Part shown: one piece after another, positions 37,873-47,390 of the stretch
How the letters are laid out: each line of letters begins with the position of its first letter
Numbering within the stretch: the stretch's first letter is position 1
NCBI GenBank assembly: GCA_903884235.1
Contig: CAISEB010000046.1
Coordinates: 1 to 64,000, forward strand
DNA length: 64,000 nt
DNA from: an uncultured Pseudomonadota bacterium
GTDB lineage: Bacteria; Pseudomonadota; Gammaproteobacteria; Steroidobacterales; Steroidobacteraceae
Reading direction: 5' to 3'
Program-made: the position numbers and the translations under genes
The notes under the pieces: generated by a model
Database searches by the model: none
What the model was told of the DNA's origin: nothing
What the model saw: only the letters and a program-made list of their open reading frames with translations

Positions 37873-39723
37873 TCAGGGCGGCAACCGGGGCGCACCGTTG
37901 CGCGCGCAGGCACCGTCGCGGTACCGCAGCCACGCCGCGTCGGCCCAGGCGTCGACGCGGGTGCGGAACGTCGCACGGAACATCGCGCATGCGGCGGCAC
38001 CGCCCGGCTCGCGCGACTCCATCAGGCGCACCACAGCCTCGCGCGAGGCGGGCTCCGATGCGAGCCTGGGGCCGCCATTGGCGGGTGTATCGAACAGCAT
38101 CGACAGGGGTGCATCCGCGCGCCAGTCGTTCCACTCCGGCAGCTGCCCGTCCCGGCCGCGGCCGGGGTTGCCGTGCGCCGCGAATTCCGCCCAGTAGGAC
38201 ATCATCTGGCCGCCGAGGACCTCGCGACTCGCGCGGTTCGCGTCCGTGAACAGCATGCCGTGACCCGGCGTCGTGTCGAAGCTGGCGAACACGAACGGGA
38301 TCTCGAGGCCGTGCGCGGCGCCGACCAGGCGCCCGAGGTCGAGGATGCCGAACCGCCGGCCCTCGTCGCGCCAGTCGAAGCGATAGGCCCACGTCGGCGA
38401 GCCCGCACCGGCCAGGGAGCGCGCGGGGCGATCCACGGCATTGGCCCGCCACAGCATCGACCGGTACTCGGCTTCCCGCTCGTACGCCGCCGCATCCCGG
38501 ATCCACAGCGGCGTGCCGGCCACGCTGCCGACCAGCCTGGGATCGAAGGCCATGAACAGCTTCGGCTCGTCGCGGTTGGTACCGAGGATCACCGGCAACG
38601 CGAGATGGCGCGCCGGGTCGGCGAGCAGATCCTCGAGCGTTCCCTCGCGCACGACGGCACCATCCTGGAACACGGTCGGGAACAGGTCCGTCTCGATGTT
38701 CGACGGGTGGTACAGCGCATAGAGCTCCCACGGGTCGAGCCCGCGCAGCAGCGCCGCGATCTCGTCGGCGTGCAGGGTCGTCACGAGCGCCTTGGCCTCG
38801 GCCCGGTCGCGGGCACGGCCGGCATGCACCAGTGCCTTCAGCAGGATCTCGCCGCTGCTGTACGGGCTGCCCGGCTCCGGCTCGTCCGTGTAGCGGGTCG
38901 CACGCCCGGTCGAGGCGAAGCCGAAGCCGAGGCTCTGGATGATCAGGCGGTCCACCCGCCCCGCGGCGAGTGGCGAGACGAGCAGCGCGAGCGCGTCGGT
39001 TGCACCGGCCGATTCACCGAACACCGTCACGTTGCCAGGGTCCCCGCCGAATGCGGCGACATGGCGCTGCACCCAATCGAGCGCGGCGAGCTCGTCGAGG
39101 ATGCCGAAGTTGCCGGAGCCGGAGAGCCGGTCCGCATCAGGAGAGGCGGCATCTGCCCCGCGCGGCAGGATGAACCATCCGAATGGCCCGAGCCGGTAGT
39201 TCATCGTGACGACGATCACGCGACCGCGGCGCGCGAGCTCGCTGCCGTCGTACGAGGCGCCCTGCCCGACCGTGTTCGCGCCACCGTGTACCCACACCAT
39301 GACCGGCAGGCGCGCCCTCGCCGCCTCGTTCGCGGACATGCGCGGCGCGTGCACGTTGAGATAGAGGCAGTCCTCCTGGCCCTCGTGCGAGCCGTCCTTG
39401 CCGAGACCGGTCAGCGCCCAGCCGTACTGGACGCACGCGGCGCCGGGACGCAATGCCGTGCGCGTCCCGTCCCACTCCGCCGGTGGCGCCGGCGGCCGCC
39501 AGCGCAGCGCGCCAACCGGCGGCGCGGCGTAGGGAATCCCAAGCCAACTGTGGCCGCCGGCGCCATCGACGAAGCCGGCCACCTCGCCGCGCCCGACCGG
39601 ACGCATCGCATCGGCCGCGACCGTCGGGCCCGCATCGGGTGGTGGCGTGGTCGGGCGCGTGCATGAGCCGAGCGAGGCCAGCACGCCCGCGAACAGCAGC
39701 GACAGGAGCCATGGATGGCGCAT
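37873..39723 (-). CDS. Type-B carboxylesterase, exported lipoprotein
   Basis: 616 residues. Signal peptide with lipobox ASLGSC (Cys21). Seen: the type-B signature EDCLYLNVHAP, oxyanion-hole VWVHGGANTVGQG, nucleophile Ser near residue 236 in VFGESAGATDAL, and a His-containing C-terminal half. It hydrolyses carboxylic esters at the cell surface or periplasm. GAGG five bases upstream and the signal peptide set the start at 39723. Divergent from the threonine aldolase gene. Substrate unknown. Confidence 0.9.
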   Translation of the reverse strand: MRHPWLLSLLFAGVLASLGSCTRPTTPPPDAGPTVAADAMRPVGRGEVAGFVDGAGGHSWLGIPYAAPPVGALRWRPPAPPAEWDGTRTALRPGAACVQYGWALTGLGKDGSHEGQEDCLYLNVHAPRMSANEAARARLPVMVWVHGGANTVGQGASYDGSELARRGRVIVVTMNYRLGPFGWFILPRGADAASPDADRLSGSGNFGILDELAALDWVQRHVAAFGGDPGNVTVFGESAGATDALALLVSPLAAGRVDRLIIQSLGFGFASTGRATRYTDEPEPGSPYSSGEILLKALVHAGRARDRAEAKALVTTLHADEIAALLRGLDPWELYALYHPSNIETDLFPTVFQDGAVVREGTLEDLLADPARHLALPVILGTNRDEPKLFMAFDPRLVGSVAGTPLWIRDAAAYEREAEYRSMLWRANAVDRPARSLAGAGSPTWAYRFDWRDEGRRFGILDLGRLVGAAHGLEIPFVFASFDTTPGHGMLFTDANRASREVLGGQMMSYWAEFAAHGNPGRGRDGQLPEWNDWRADAPLSMLFDTPANGGPRLASEPASREAVVRLMESREPGGAAACAMFRATFRTRVDAWADAAWLRYRDGACARNGAPRLPP

Positions 39724-39857
39724 CGGACCTCGGGCACAACGACGGCCGCGGAATCGCGGCGACGGCACTATGGAGGATCCGTCCGGGCTCGCCAAGTCCA
39801 ACTCGCACCGTCGAACGCGATCGCCTAAGATCGAGGCGTTCGAACCGAGGAGCTCCG

Positions 39858-40877
39858 ATGATCGACCTGCGCAGCGACACCGTCACCCGACCGACTCCGG
39901 CGATGCTCGAGGCGATGTTCGCCGCACCCGTCGGCGATGACGTCTACGGCGAGGATGAAACGGTGAACGCGCTGCAGGCCGAGGCCGCCGCGTTGTTCGG
40001 CGTCGAGGCGGCGCTGTTCTTCCCGACGGGCACGATGGCCAACCAGGTCGCAATCAAGGTCCACACGCAGCCGGGCGACGAGGTGATGTGCGGGGAGACC
40101 GCGCACATCTATCGCCACGAGGGTGGTGGCATCGCGGTGAACTCGGCCTGCTCCGTGCGGCTGCTGCCGGGCGACCATGGCCGGTTCACCGCCGACACGG
40201 TCCGGCGCAACATCAATCGCACCACCGACCCGCACTACCCGCGATCGCGGCTCGTCGCGATCGAGAACAGCGTCAACCTCGCCGGCGGGGTCTGCTGGGA
40301 CCTCGCCGAGATCGACCGCATCCGCGCGGTCGCGACCGAGCACGGACTTGCGCTGCACCTCGACGGCGCGCGACTGTTCAACGCGATGGTGGCGCGCGGC
40401 GAGTCGCCCGCCGACTACGGCAGCCGCTTCGACACGATCTCGGTGTGCCTGTCGAAGGGCCTCGGTGCACCGGTCGGTTCGCTGCTGCTCGGCACGCGCG
40501 CGCTGGTCACCGCGGCGAATCGCCGCCGCAAGGTCATGGGCGGAGGCATGCGCCAGGCCGGCTATCTCGCGGCCGCGGGGATCTACGCGCTCAAGCACCA
40601 CGTCGCGCGCCTCGCCGACGACCACGCCCGTGCGCGCACCGTCGGCGAGCACCTGCGGGCACGACCGTACGTCGCCGAGGTCGCGCCCCTCGAGACGAAC
40701 ATCGTGATCTTCCGCCTGGCGCCTGGCATCTCGGCGGAGCACTTCCTGGCGCACCTCGCCGGCGCCGGGATCCGCGCACTGTCGATCGCCGACGGCGTCG
40801 TGCGCTTCGTCTTCCATCTCGACGTCGGCGATGCCGGTGTCGAGGGTGTGCTGCGCGCACTCAGCGCGTACGACTGA
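39858..40877 (+). CDS. ltaE: Low-specificity L-threonine aldolase
   Basis: 339 residues, family length. PLP enzyme that splits L-threonine or allo-threonine to glycine and acetaldehyde. Seen: IDLRSDTVTRPTPAMLEAM, GDDVYGEDETVNALQ, FFPTGTMANQVAI, HLDGARLFNAMVA and the PLP lysine Lys200 in CLSKGLGAPVGSLL. CGAGGAG lies a few bases upstream of the start. Stands alone; a TAAGAT box about 30 bases upstream is a possible -10. Confidence 0.95.
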   Translation: MIDLRSDTVTRPTPAMLEAMFAAPVGDDVYGEDETVNALQAEAAALFGVEAALFFPTGTMANQVAIKVHTQPGDEVMCGETAHIYRHEGGGIAVNSACSVRLLPGDHGRFTADTVRRNINRTTDPHYPRSRLVAIENSVNLAGGVCWDLAEIDRIRAVATEHGLALHLDGARLFNAMVARGESPADYGSRFDTISVCLSKGLGAPVGSLLLGTRALVTAANRRRKVMGGGMRQAGYLAAAGIYALKHHVARLADDHARARTVGEHLRARPYVAEVAPLETNIVIFRLAPGISAEHFLAHLAGAGIRALSIADGVVRFVFHLDVGDAGVEGVLRALSAYD

Positions 40878-40886
40878 CGCCGCGGC

Positions 40887-40901
40887 CGACCCTTCGGGTC
40901 G
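40887..40901. terminator. Short bidirectional hairpin after ltaE
   Basis: CGACCC-TTC-GGGTCG, a perfect 6-bp stem nine bases past the ltaE stop and facing the convergent PsiF-like gene. No T tract. Confidence 0.35.
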
Positions 40902-40955
40902 ACCACGGCGAAGGAGACGTGCCGGACGCCCGCAGGCCGGGCCTCCGGGCCCCGA

Positions 40956-41159
40956 TCAGTGCTTGACGCAGTCCGCGATGAACGCGCGCAGCGCTTCGCC
41001 CGACAGTCCCTGGCCCTTGGCGAGCTTGCGGCACTCGCGTGCCTTCTGGTCGTAGCTCTTGTGCGTGTCCGACGGCGCAGGGGCGGGCGACGTCTGCGCG
41101 AGCGAGGCCGAGGCGCCGAGCAGCATGAGCGCTGCGATGACGAACGTGTTCTTCAGCAT
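40956..41159 (-). CDS. Small secreted protein with one PsiF-type repeat (67 aa)
   Basis: Signal peptide MLKNTFVIAALMLLGASASLAQ, a short Ser/Pro/Ala linker, then one PsiF-like repeat (ARECRKLAKGQGLSGEALRA, ending FIADCVKH) with two cysteines that could pair. E. coli PsiF has two repeats and is phosphate-starvation induced; its function is unknown. GGAGT seven bases upstream sets the start at 41159. It lies 61 bp after the cytochrome fusion on the same strand and could be the last gene of that operon. Confidence 0.75.
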   Translation of the reverse strand: MLKNTFVIAALMLLGASASLAQTSPAPAPSDTHKSYDQKARECRKLAKGQGLSGEALRAFIADCVKH

Positions 41160-41220
41160 GGGATCACTCCTGTCCAATCGATGGCCACCTCCGCGCCCTG
41201 GCACGCAGGTGGAATTCTGC

Positions 41221-42981
41221 CTAAGGGACGACCCACTCCGGCTCCCCGAGGGTGCCGGGCGCGTCAGGATTCAATCGCTCGAGGTACGCGCCCTTCGACG
41301 CGATCCGCTGGCCTGCAGCGAGGCTGAGCCTCGGGTAGACGGTCGTGCCGCCGCGGGCGCGCATCTCGTTGAGGTGCGCCTTCATCGCCGTCGCATGGAT
41401 CGGGTCCTCGGCGGCCTCGGTCACCTGCCCCAGCGGCCGCTTGTTCATCGGCCCCATCATCAGCGACTCCACCTCCTCCTGGACCTGCACCGCCTCGAAG
41501 CTGGCGAGCGTCGTCTCGCCGCGCTCGATGAGGTACGGCGTGTAGAGGTTGTTGAGCATGCCGCGCGTCGTCGCGACGAAGAACCGCGTCGCGAAGTACG
41601 CCTCGGACTGCACCCGCCGGTCGACCGCGGGTATCTTCACGGCGGCCAGCCACGCGTCGAAGCGCGTGAGGTTGGCACTGCGCAGCGATGGCGCCTCCTG
41701 TGGCTGGACGAGCATCGCGTCCCGGCGCAGGCCCGCGGGCAACGCCAGCTGCTCGTCGCCGCCGAGCGTCGCCGAGACGAAGACGGCCGCCGCCCCCGAG
41801 CCACAGGATGACAGCGCCGCGAGGTCGGCGGGCCGCAGCCACAGCACGAGGACGTCCGCAGCACCCAGCCCGGATATCGCGCCGCAGGCCGCAGCCCGGT
41901 CGGCCACGCCCAACCGCGTCACGGTCCGTCCCCTGCCGATCGCCGCGACGAGCGCCGTGGCGCCCGCGTCCGCGGCATGATCGGCGGACACGAGCTGGAG
42001 CACCCGCCCAGCGTGCCCACCGAGGCGCTTCGAGATCACCTCGGCCTCGGTCGCCACGCCACCCGAGAAGTACAGCGAGTAGTGGCCACGGGCCGCATCG
42101 GAGGGCAGCGAGTCGACGCTGGGGAACCAGCAGCCCACGTGCGCCCGTTCGCAGAAATCTTGGACCGGCTGCCATTCGTCGCCGGCGAGGCCGGACAGCA
42201 ACGCGAACACCGGCGCCTCGCGCTGGCGCCGAGCGAGCTGGTCGGACCAGCCCGACGCCGGACCGGTGAGCTCCCAGGTGTCCAGCACGAGCCTGCGACG
42301 CGAGCCGAGCGTGCGCTCCACGACCGGCACCTTCTGGCGCAGCCCTGAATGCACGTTGATGTTGATCTGCCCGATGAGCGTCGTCAGCGTGTCGAGGAAT
42401 GCCTTGCGCCGCTCGGGCGCGATCCCCGGTGCGATCACGGTCGCGACGCGGATCGAGTCGTGGGTCACGCCAGGCGCGATCTCGGCCGACAGGGTCCCGA
42501 CGTAGGCCGCCAGCGCCGAGAGTTCCGCGTCACCGAGGTCGTAGCGCGGCATCAGCGAGTTCATCGCCCGCCCGCCCGGACCCTTGCCCTCGCGGACGGC
42601 CCGCGCGAAATCCTCGGCACTGAACGGGGTGTGCGGCACCGACAGCGCCGGCGCGAGGCGCCGGTCCATGCGCACGACGACCGGGTCACCCCCGCCGAAC
42701 AGCGCAAGACCAGTGATCGGCGGGATGCCGACAGCGCCCTCCACGCCACCGAGACCGCTCGGACGGTGGCACGCGGTGCACGCGGCCGCAGCGCCCGTCA
42801 CCTGGGTACCGCCACCGTAGACTCCGCGCAGCGGCGCCTTCGAGGGCAGCTCGCCGCGCTCGTAGATCCCAGCGCCGACCGCGACGGGATCCAGGGCCGG
42901 AGTCGCGACCGCGGCCATCGCGACGAACCCTGCCAGGAGCGACGCGGTCCGGAGCCACCGAGGTGCAGGGACCGCGCGCAT
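41221..42981 (-). CDS. Cytochrome c fused to a periplasmic-binding-protein-like domain
   Basis: 586 residues. Signal peptide (about 1-28); a class I cytochrome c domain (about 30-170) with heme motif CTACH (Cys68, Cys71, His72) and a candidate axial Met144 in SLMPRYDLGDAELSALAAYV; then about 360 residues resembling a type 1 periplasmic binding protein of the LivJ kind (DSIRVATVIAPGIAPERRKA onward, with alternating beta and helix). It starts seven bases after the multicopper oxidase stop, so they are co-expressed. It likely takes electrons from the oxidase or senses a ligand that gates transfer. The fusion is uncommon. Confidence 0.8.
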   Translation of the reverse strand: MRAVPAPRWLRTASLLAGFVAMAAVATPALDPVAVGAGIYERGELPSKAPLRGVYGGGTQVTGAAAACTACHRPSGLGGVEGAVGIPPITGLALFGGGDPVVVRMDRRLAPALSVPHTPFSAEDFARAVREGKGPGGRAMNSLMPRYDLGDAELSALAAYVGTLSAEIAPGVTHDSIRVATVIAPGIAPERRKAFLDTLTTLIGQININVHSGLRQKVPVVERTLGSRRRLVLDTWELTGPASGWSDQLARRQREAPVFALLSGLAGDEWQPVQDFCERAHVGCWFPSVDSLPSDAARGHYSLYFSGGVATEAEVISKRLGGHAGRVLQLVSADHAADAGATALVAAIGRGRTVTRLGVADRAAACGAISGLGAADVLVLWLRPADLAALSSCGSGAAAVFVSATLGGDEQLALPAGLRRDAMLVQPQEAPSLRSANLTRFDAWLAAVKIPAVDRRVQSEAYFATRFFVATTRGMLNNLYTPYLIERGETTLASFEAVQVQEEVESLMMGPMNKRPLGQVTEAAEDPIHATAMKAHLNEMRARGGTTVYPRLSLAAGQRIASKGAYLERLNPDAPGTLGEPEWVVP

Positions 42982-42988
42982 GGTCAGA

Positions 42989-45900
42989 TCACTTCGTCTT
43001 CAGCGTCACGGGCGCCGTCCAAGTCGACGCGAGCGGCGTCGGCGTGGCGGTGCTCACGGCACTGATGCGGTACGCGTAGCTCGTCTTGGTCGCGAGCCCG
43101 GCGTCCGTGAACTTCTGCGTCGTGCGACCCGCGACCATCGGCAGGCTGGTCCAGGTGCCCGCCGCGGCCGTGCAGCCCGACGTCGTCAGCGCGACGCAGC
43201 GCTGGATCTGGTAGCCCGTGACCAACGCGTTGGTCGACTGCTGCCACTGCAGCGCGATGCTGCTCGTGGTCGCCGCGCCGCCGGACGTCAGGCCGGTGGC
43301 TCCGGTGATCGACGTCGCCGTCGCCGTGAAGGCCAGCGCGACCGGGCCGACGGTCGTACCGTTGACGGCGCCGACCTCGTACCGGTAGACCGCGTTCGCA
43401 CCGATGCTCGTGTCGACGTAGGTCGCGAGGTTCGCGGCGAGCACCGAGGTGGCCTTCGGCAGGCGCACGGCCGGCGCATAGGTCACGGCGCCGGTCGAGG
43501 CGTTGATGCCCGCCGTCGCACGCAGCACGGCGTAGCCGGTCTCGCCAACGGACTGGTCGGTCCAGCTGAGCGTCACCGACTTGGCGCCGGCAGCGAGCGT
43601 CGTGGCGAAGGCCGTCGGCTGGGCGATCAGCACGCCCGGCGTGACGACGAGCGAGGCGCTCGGCGCCGTGCCCACGGCATTGACCGCGCTGACGATGTAG
43701 GTGTGCGCCGTGTTGGCGGCTGCCGTCGTCATGCACGCGATCGAGTCGGTGTAGCCGGTCGAGTTGGCCGGCAGCGTCGCGATGACGACACCGTCACGCT
43801 TGACCGTGTAGCTGGTCTCGTTGGTCGCGACATCCGTCCAGAAAAGCGCGATCGAGACCGAGTTGGTGGCCGCGACCGGCACCTTGGTCGCGGCAAGCCC
43901 GGTCGGCGCCGCGGGCGCATGCGCGAGCGTCGCCGCCGCGGACACCGCGCTCCCCGCCTCGTTCACCGAGACGACGCGGTACTGGTAGTCGGTCGTCGCC
44001 GCCGGGGCGTCCTGGAAGGACGTCGCGTTGGCGAGCGTGTTGACGCGCGCATCGCCGATGCCCGGCGCGGCGGCCAGCGCGACGAACGCACCCGGCACGC
44101 CACTCGAGAGCGCGGCGCGCTCGACGCGGAAGCCGAATTCGTTCCGCGGATTGCCCTTGGCGGTCGCCGCCGGCGTCGGATCGGTCCAGCTCACCTTGCC
44201 GGCGGCGCTGACGGCGACACCACTCGGGGCCGCGGGAGCGGCGATGTTCGGGTGGAATACCATCGGCCGCATCAGATCGTTCTCCTCGTGGCCGAGGATG
44301 TGGCAGTGCCACACGTACTCCCAGTCGTAGTCCTGCTGGACGTTCGCGACCGGAGCCGCGACGCCGGTGTTGACGTCGAACTGCGAGAAGGCGAACTGCG
44401 TGTCGACGCCGGGACGCGGGGAGACCGCGGTCGTCGCATTCGCAGGCAGCGTCGGGTCGAGCAGGCGCACGCTCTTCGGCAGTCCGAACGGAAGCTGCGG
44501 GGTCTTCGCCTTGAGGGCGACGATGACGTCCTCCTGGGGCCAGTTCTTGACGGTCTCCTTCCAGCCCTGCTCGTCCGCCTGCGGCGGCACGAAGGCCTGG
44601 GTCACCGTGTCGAAGCGCCCGAGCACCTGCACGTTGAACAGGTGGAAGTGCATCGGGTGGTTGTCCATGTCGTTGTTCTTGATCACCCAGTAAGTGACCT
44701 GGTCGGCATTGACAATGTCGGTCGGCTTGTCGACGTAGGCGAGCGGCGTCGCGACGAGCGTGCCAGTCGCATCCGGCAGTTCCTCGCCGAGCTGCGCGAT
44801 CAGGCGGCCGAAGTTCGGATCCGTGAAGCCCTGGATCGTCTTGACCTCCGGCTTGACGGTGCTGCCGTCGGCGAGCGAGACGAGGCCGGTCGCCGGATCG
44901 TAGTCGGTCGCGACGGGCGACACGTGGACGTCGGTCGAGACGGCGTAGGCCTTCGGCAGCTCGGTCGCGAGCGGCCCACCCGTGCCGTTCGGGTCATAGG
45001 CCGGCGCCGCGGCGCTCGCCGCCACGCGGATCTGCATGACCGTGCGCGTGTTCGGACCGAAGCCCGGGAGGGTCGTGGGCGCGCCACCGTACGGCGTCCA
45101 GTCTGGATCGCCGGTGTAGTAGTCGTAGCGCGGATCGCCACCCGGCACCGGCGCGGACGAATCGTTGTACATGATCAGCGTCTTGCCCGCGTACTGCGAG
45201 AAGTCGATGACCGTGTCGGCGCGCTCGGCGCCACCGAAGTAGAAGTCGCCGGGACCGCGGGCAAGCGTGAAGGCGCCGGTCACCGGATCGACGGTGCCGG
45301 TCATCGGCTTCGGCGTGTACACGACCGGGGTCGGCAGCAGGCCGCCCTCGTTCGCGAACTGGATGATGTTCGGGCCCTTGGCGGCCGGATCCGGGATGCC
45401 ACCGGGGCGGCCGTCTGCCGCGACGACCATCGGCACCTCGGTCAGGTTGCGGCCATCCGCGGTCGGGGCGTTCGGGTCGGCGACCCACAGCGACAGGTTC
45501 CAGTAGCGATCGTTGGCGCCGTTCAGGAAGCGGACGCGATAGGCCTTCGGCTGCACGTTCAGCACCGGATACGCGACGCCGTTGACGAGCGGCGTATCCA
45601 TGTACGACTCGGGCGTCGCCGACGGACCACCGAAGTAGGTGCCGTCCGGGAACGCGACCTGGCCGTAGTCGGCATCGGTGCGCATCGGCGCGTTCGGCGG
45701 CAGGTAGCCACCGAAGTCGTCGACCGCGTAGTCCCAGCGACCGGCGGGATTCGCCGTCGCCAGCGCCGCGTCGGTGCCCTTGGGCGTGTTCGGCGCCCAG
45801 ATCTGGTTCGGCTCGTAGACGTGCGGGTACCACAGGTCGCCGGGCTTGCCCCAGGCATTCGTGTCCCACTTCGCGTCCTGCGTCGCGATGTCGCTCGGCA

Positions 45901-47266
45901 CGAACGTCTTGTCCTGGATCACGAGGACGAGCTGCTCGAGCAGCGCGCCCGGCAGCGCCTTGGCGATCTGCTGGCCGCCCACCGTACCGCCGTTCTGCAG
46001 CGCGAGCTCGGCCGCATCGATGATCACGTAGCCCGCCGCCGCGCCCGAATAGGCGTTCTGGCGCGTGAGGCCGAACGTATGGTCGTGGTACCACATCAGG
46101 CGCGAGCTCTGGTCGTTCGGCCAGAACGTCATTTCCGCGCCGTCACCCGGGTCGGTCGCGTCCGGCGCGCTCATCACCGTCTTGCCCTTCTTGAAGGGCG
46201 TCGGGTCGCCGACCGCGGCGATCCACTGGTGCGGCGTGCCGTCGCTGATCCACGGGCTGTCGCCGCCGTGCAGGTGGAAGCCGACGCGGTTCTGCGAGTA
46301 CTTCGGCGTCGCCGTGCCGGTGCCGGAGCCGGCACCGGTCGCGGTGAACGTCGTGCCCGACAGGTTGCTGAGCGCACCGATCGCGGTGAAGTTGGTCGTG
46401 CCGACGGTGCCGATCGTGTACGTGCCACCGACCGCGAAGGCGCCGGCCGTGACCGTGCCCGGGCTCTCGCCCGCGCCCGGCAGCGACTCGTCGACCGGCA
46501 TGAACATGTCGCCGTTGCGGGCGGTCACGGTCTTGGTGCCATTGACGACGGTCACGGTCGCGCCACCGGTCGGCAGGAAGTTCACGAACTTCGTGCGCAC
46601 CGCGGTGCCGGACGTCGTGATGATGATCGGGCCGAGGTAGTGCGGCTTGTCATAGGCGTACACCTGCTCGGTCGTGCCGGGCCAGTACAGCGGCGTGCCG
46701 TCGTTCCTCGTCAGCGCGACCGGCGCGCCGATCGCGGGCGCGCCGAGCGCCGCGTAGGCCGACGCCGGCGGCGTCGGCGGATTGGCTGTGCCGAGCGCGG
46801 CGGGACGCTCGCTGAGCTTCGGGTAGAGCTGCACGTAGCTGCGCTGCAGCGTCGCCTTCGGCAGGTCGCTGTGCATCCACTGCGCGTGCTCGATCACGCC
46901 GATGACGTAGTAGTTGTTGCCCGGGAAGGACACGGTGTCGGGCTCGGCGACGGTGATGTACTCACCCGCGAGTCCGCCGTTCGCGAAGGTGTTCTTGCCA
47001 GCGGACGTGAGGCCGGGCAGCGTATCGACGAACTTGCGGATGCCACCGGACACGGCGCCGGTGGCCGCATCGACCTTGGGCAGCTCGCTATTCGCGTAGT
47101 AGGTGCCGACGGTGCCGGCCGTGCAGGCCGCGAGCGTCTGCGTGGGATCGAGGCAGACGCGCCCCGGGGCCGCCACCGCGGTCTGGAACGCCGCCGGCAG
47201 CAGCATCGCGGCCCCGGAGGCCGCCAGTACCGTACGGACGATTCGACGAAGGAAAAGGTGAGACAT
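42989..47266 (-). CDS. Large multicopper oxidase with C-terminal FN3 repeats
   Basis: 1,425 residues. Signal peptide ending near AVAA (33). Copper motifs: HLHG (331-334), WYHDH (392-396), HPMHFH (870-875) and HCHILGHEENDLM (987-999), so all type 1, 2 and 3 ligands are present. At the type 1 axial position (Cys988 + 10) there is Leu, where CotA has Met. A glycine/threonine-rich insert (about 278-320) precedes the first motif. Residues 1010-1425 form about four FN3-like repeats. The architecture and length recall bacterial metal oxidases such as MofA, and a cytochrome gene follows. Exported; the substrate (metal ion or phenolic) is unknown. Confidence 0.88.
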   Translation of the reverse strand: MSHLFLRRIVRTVLAASGAAMLLPAAFQTAVAAPGRVCLDPTQTLAACTAGTVGTYYANSELPKVDAATGAVSGGIRKFVDTLPGLTSAGKNTFANGGLAGEYITVAEPDTVSFPGNNYYVIGVIEHAQWMHSDLPKATLQRSYVQLYPKLSERPAALGTANPPTPPASAYAALGAPAIGAPVALTRNDGTPLYWPGTTEQVYAYDKPHYLGPIIITTSGTAVRTKFVNFLPTGGATVTVVNGTKTVTARNGDMFMPVDESLPGAGESPGTVTAGAFAVGGTYTIGTVGTTNFTAIGALSNLSGTTFTATGAGSGTGTATPKYSQNRVGFHLHGGDSPWISDGTPHQWIAAVGDPTPFKKGKTVMSAPDATDPGDGAEMTFWPNDQSSRLMWYHDHTFGLTRQNAYSGAAAGYVIIDAAELALQNGGTVGGQQIAKALPGALLEQLVLVIQDKTFVPSDIATQDAKWDTNAWGKPGDLWYPHVYEPNQIWAPNTPKGTDAALATANPAGRWDYAVDDFGGYLPPNAPMRTDADYGQVAFPDGTYFGGPSATPESYMDTPLVNGVAYPVLNVQPKAYRVRFLNGANDRYWNLSLWVADPNAPTADGRNLTEVPMVVAADGRPGGIPDPAAKGPNIIQFANEGGLLPTPVVYTPKPMTGTVDPVTGAFTLARGPGDFYFGGAERADTVIDFSQYAGKTLIMYNDSSAPVPGGDPRYDYYTGDPDWTPYGGAPTTLPGFGPNTRTVMQIRVAASAAAPAYDPNGTGGPLATELPKAYAVSTDVHVSPVATDYDPATGLVSLADGSTVKPEVKTIQGFTDPNFGRLIAQLGEELPDATGTLVATPLAYVDKPTDIVNADQVTYWVIKNNDMDNHPMHFHLFNVQVLGRFDTVTQAFVPPQADEQGWKETVKNWPQEDVIVALKAKTPQLPFGLPKSVRLLDPTLPANATTAVSPRPGVDTQFAFSQFDVNTGVAAPVANVQQDYDWEYVWHCHILGHEENDLMRPMVFHPNIAAPAAPSGVAVSAAGKVSWTDPTPAATAKGNPRNEFGFRVERAALSSGVPGAFVALAAAPGIGDARVNTLANATSFQDAPAATTDYQYRVVSVNEAGSAVSAAATLAHAPAAPTGLAATKVPVAATNSVSIALFWTDVATNETSYTVKRDGVVIATLPANSTGYTDSIACMTTAAANTAHTYIVSAVNAVGTAPSASLVVTPGVLIAQPTAFATTLAAGAKSVTLSWTDQSVGETGYAVLRATAGINASTGAVTYAPAVRLPKATSVLAANLATYVDTSIGANAVYRYEVGAVNGTTVGPVALAFTATATSITGATGLTSGGAATTSSIALQWQQSTNALVTGYQIQRCVALTTSGCTAAAGTWTSLPMVAGRTTQKFTDAGLATKTSYAYRISAVSTATPTPLASTWTAPVTLKTK

Positions 47267-47361
47267 GGCCGCGTCCTCGAGGGATGTTTTGTAGGAGCTC
47301 GCGCTTTCGATTCCGGAGATCGCTGGACGCGCAAAATCGGTAAGTATGATCGATATCGCAG

Positions 47362-47390
47362 ATGTTACCGGCCCTTATCTTGATAGCCAA
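47362..47390 (-). promoter_or_regulatory. Candidate promoter of the multicopper oxidase operon
   Basis: TTGGCT (47385-47390), 17-bp spacer, TAACAT (47362-47367) on the minus strand, four of six matches in each box, in an AT-rich stretch. The leader would be about 90 nt. No obvious metal-regulator palindrome is seen besides TGATCGATATCG at 47348-47359. Confidence 0.4.

Noticed and set aside
42980-47383. 1,467-residue open frame antisense to the multicopper oxidase
   Set aside because: Highly Arg/Val/Asp-rich, no recognisable domain; the opposite strand has signal peptide and copper motifs.
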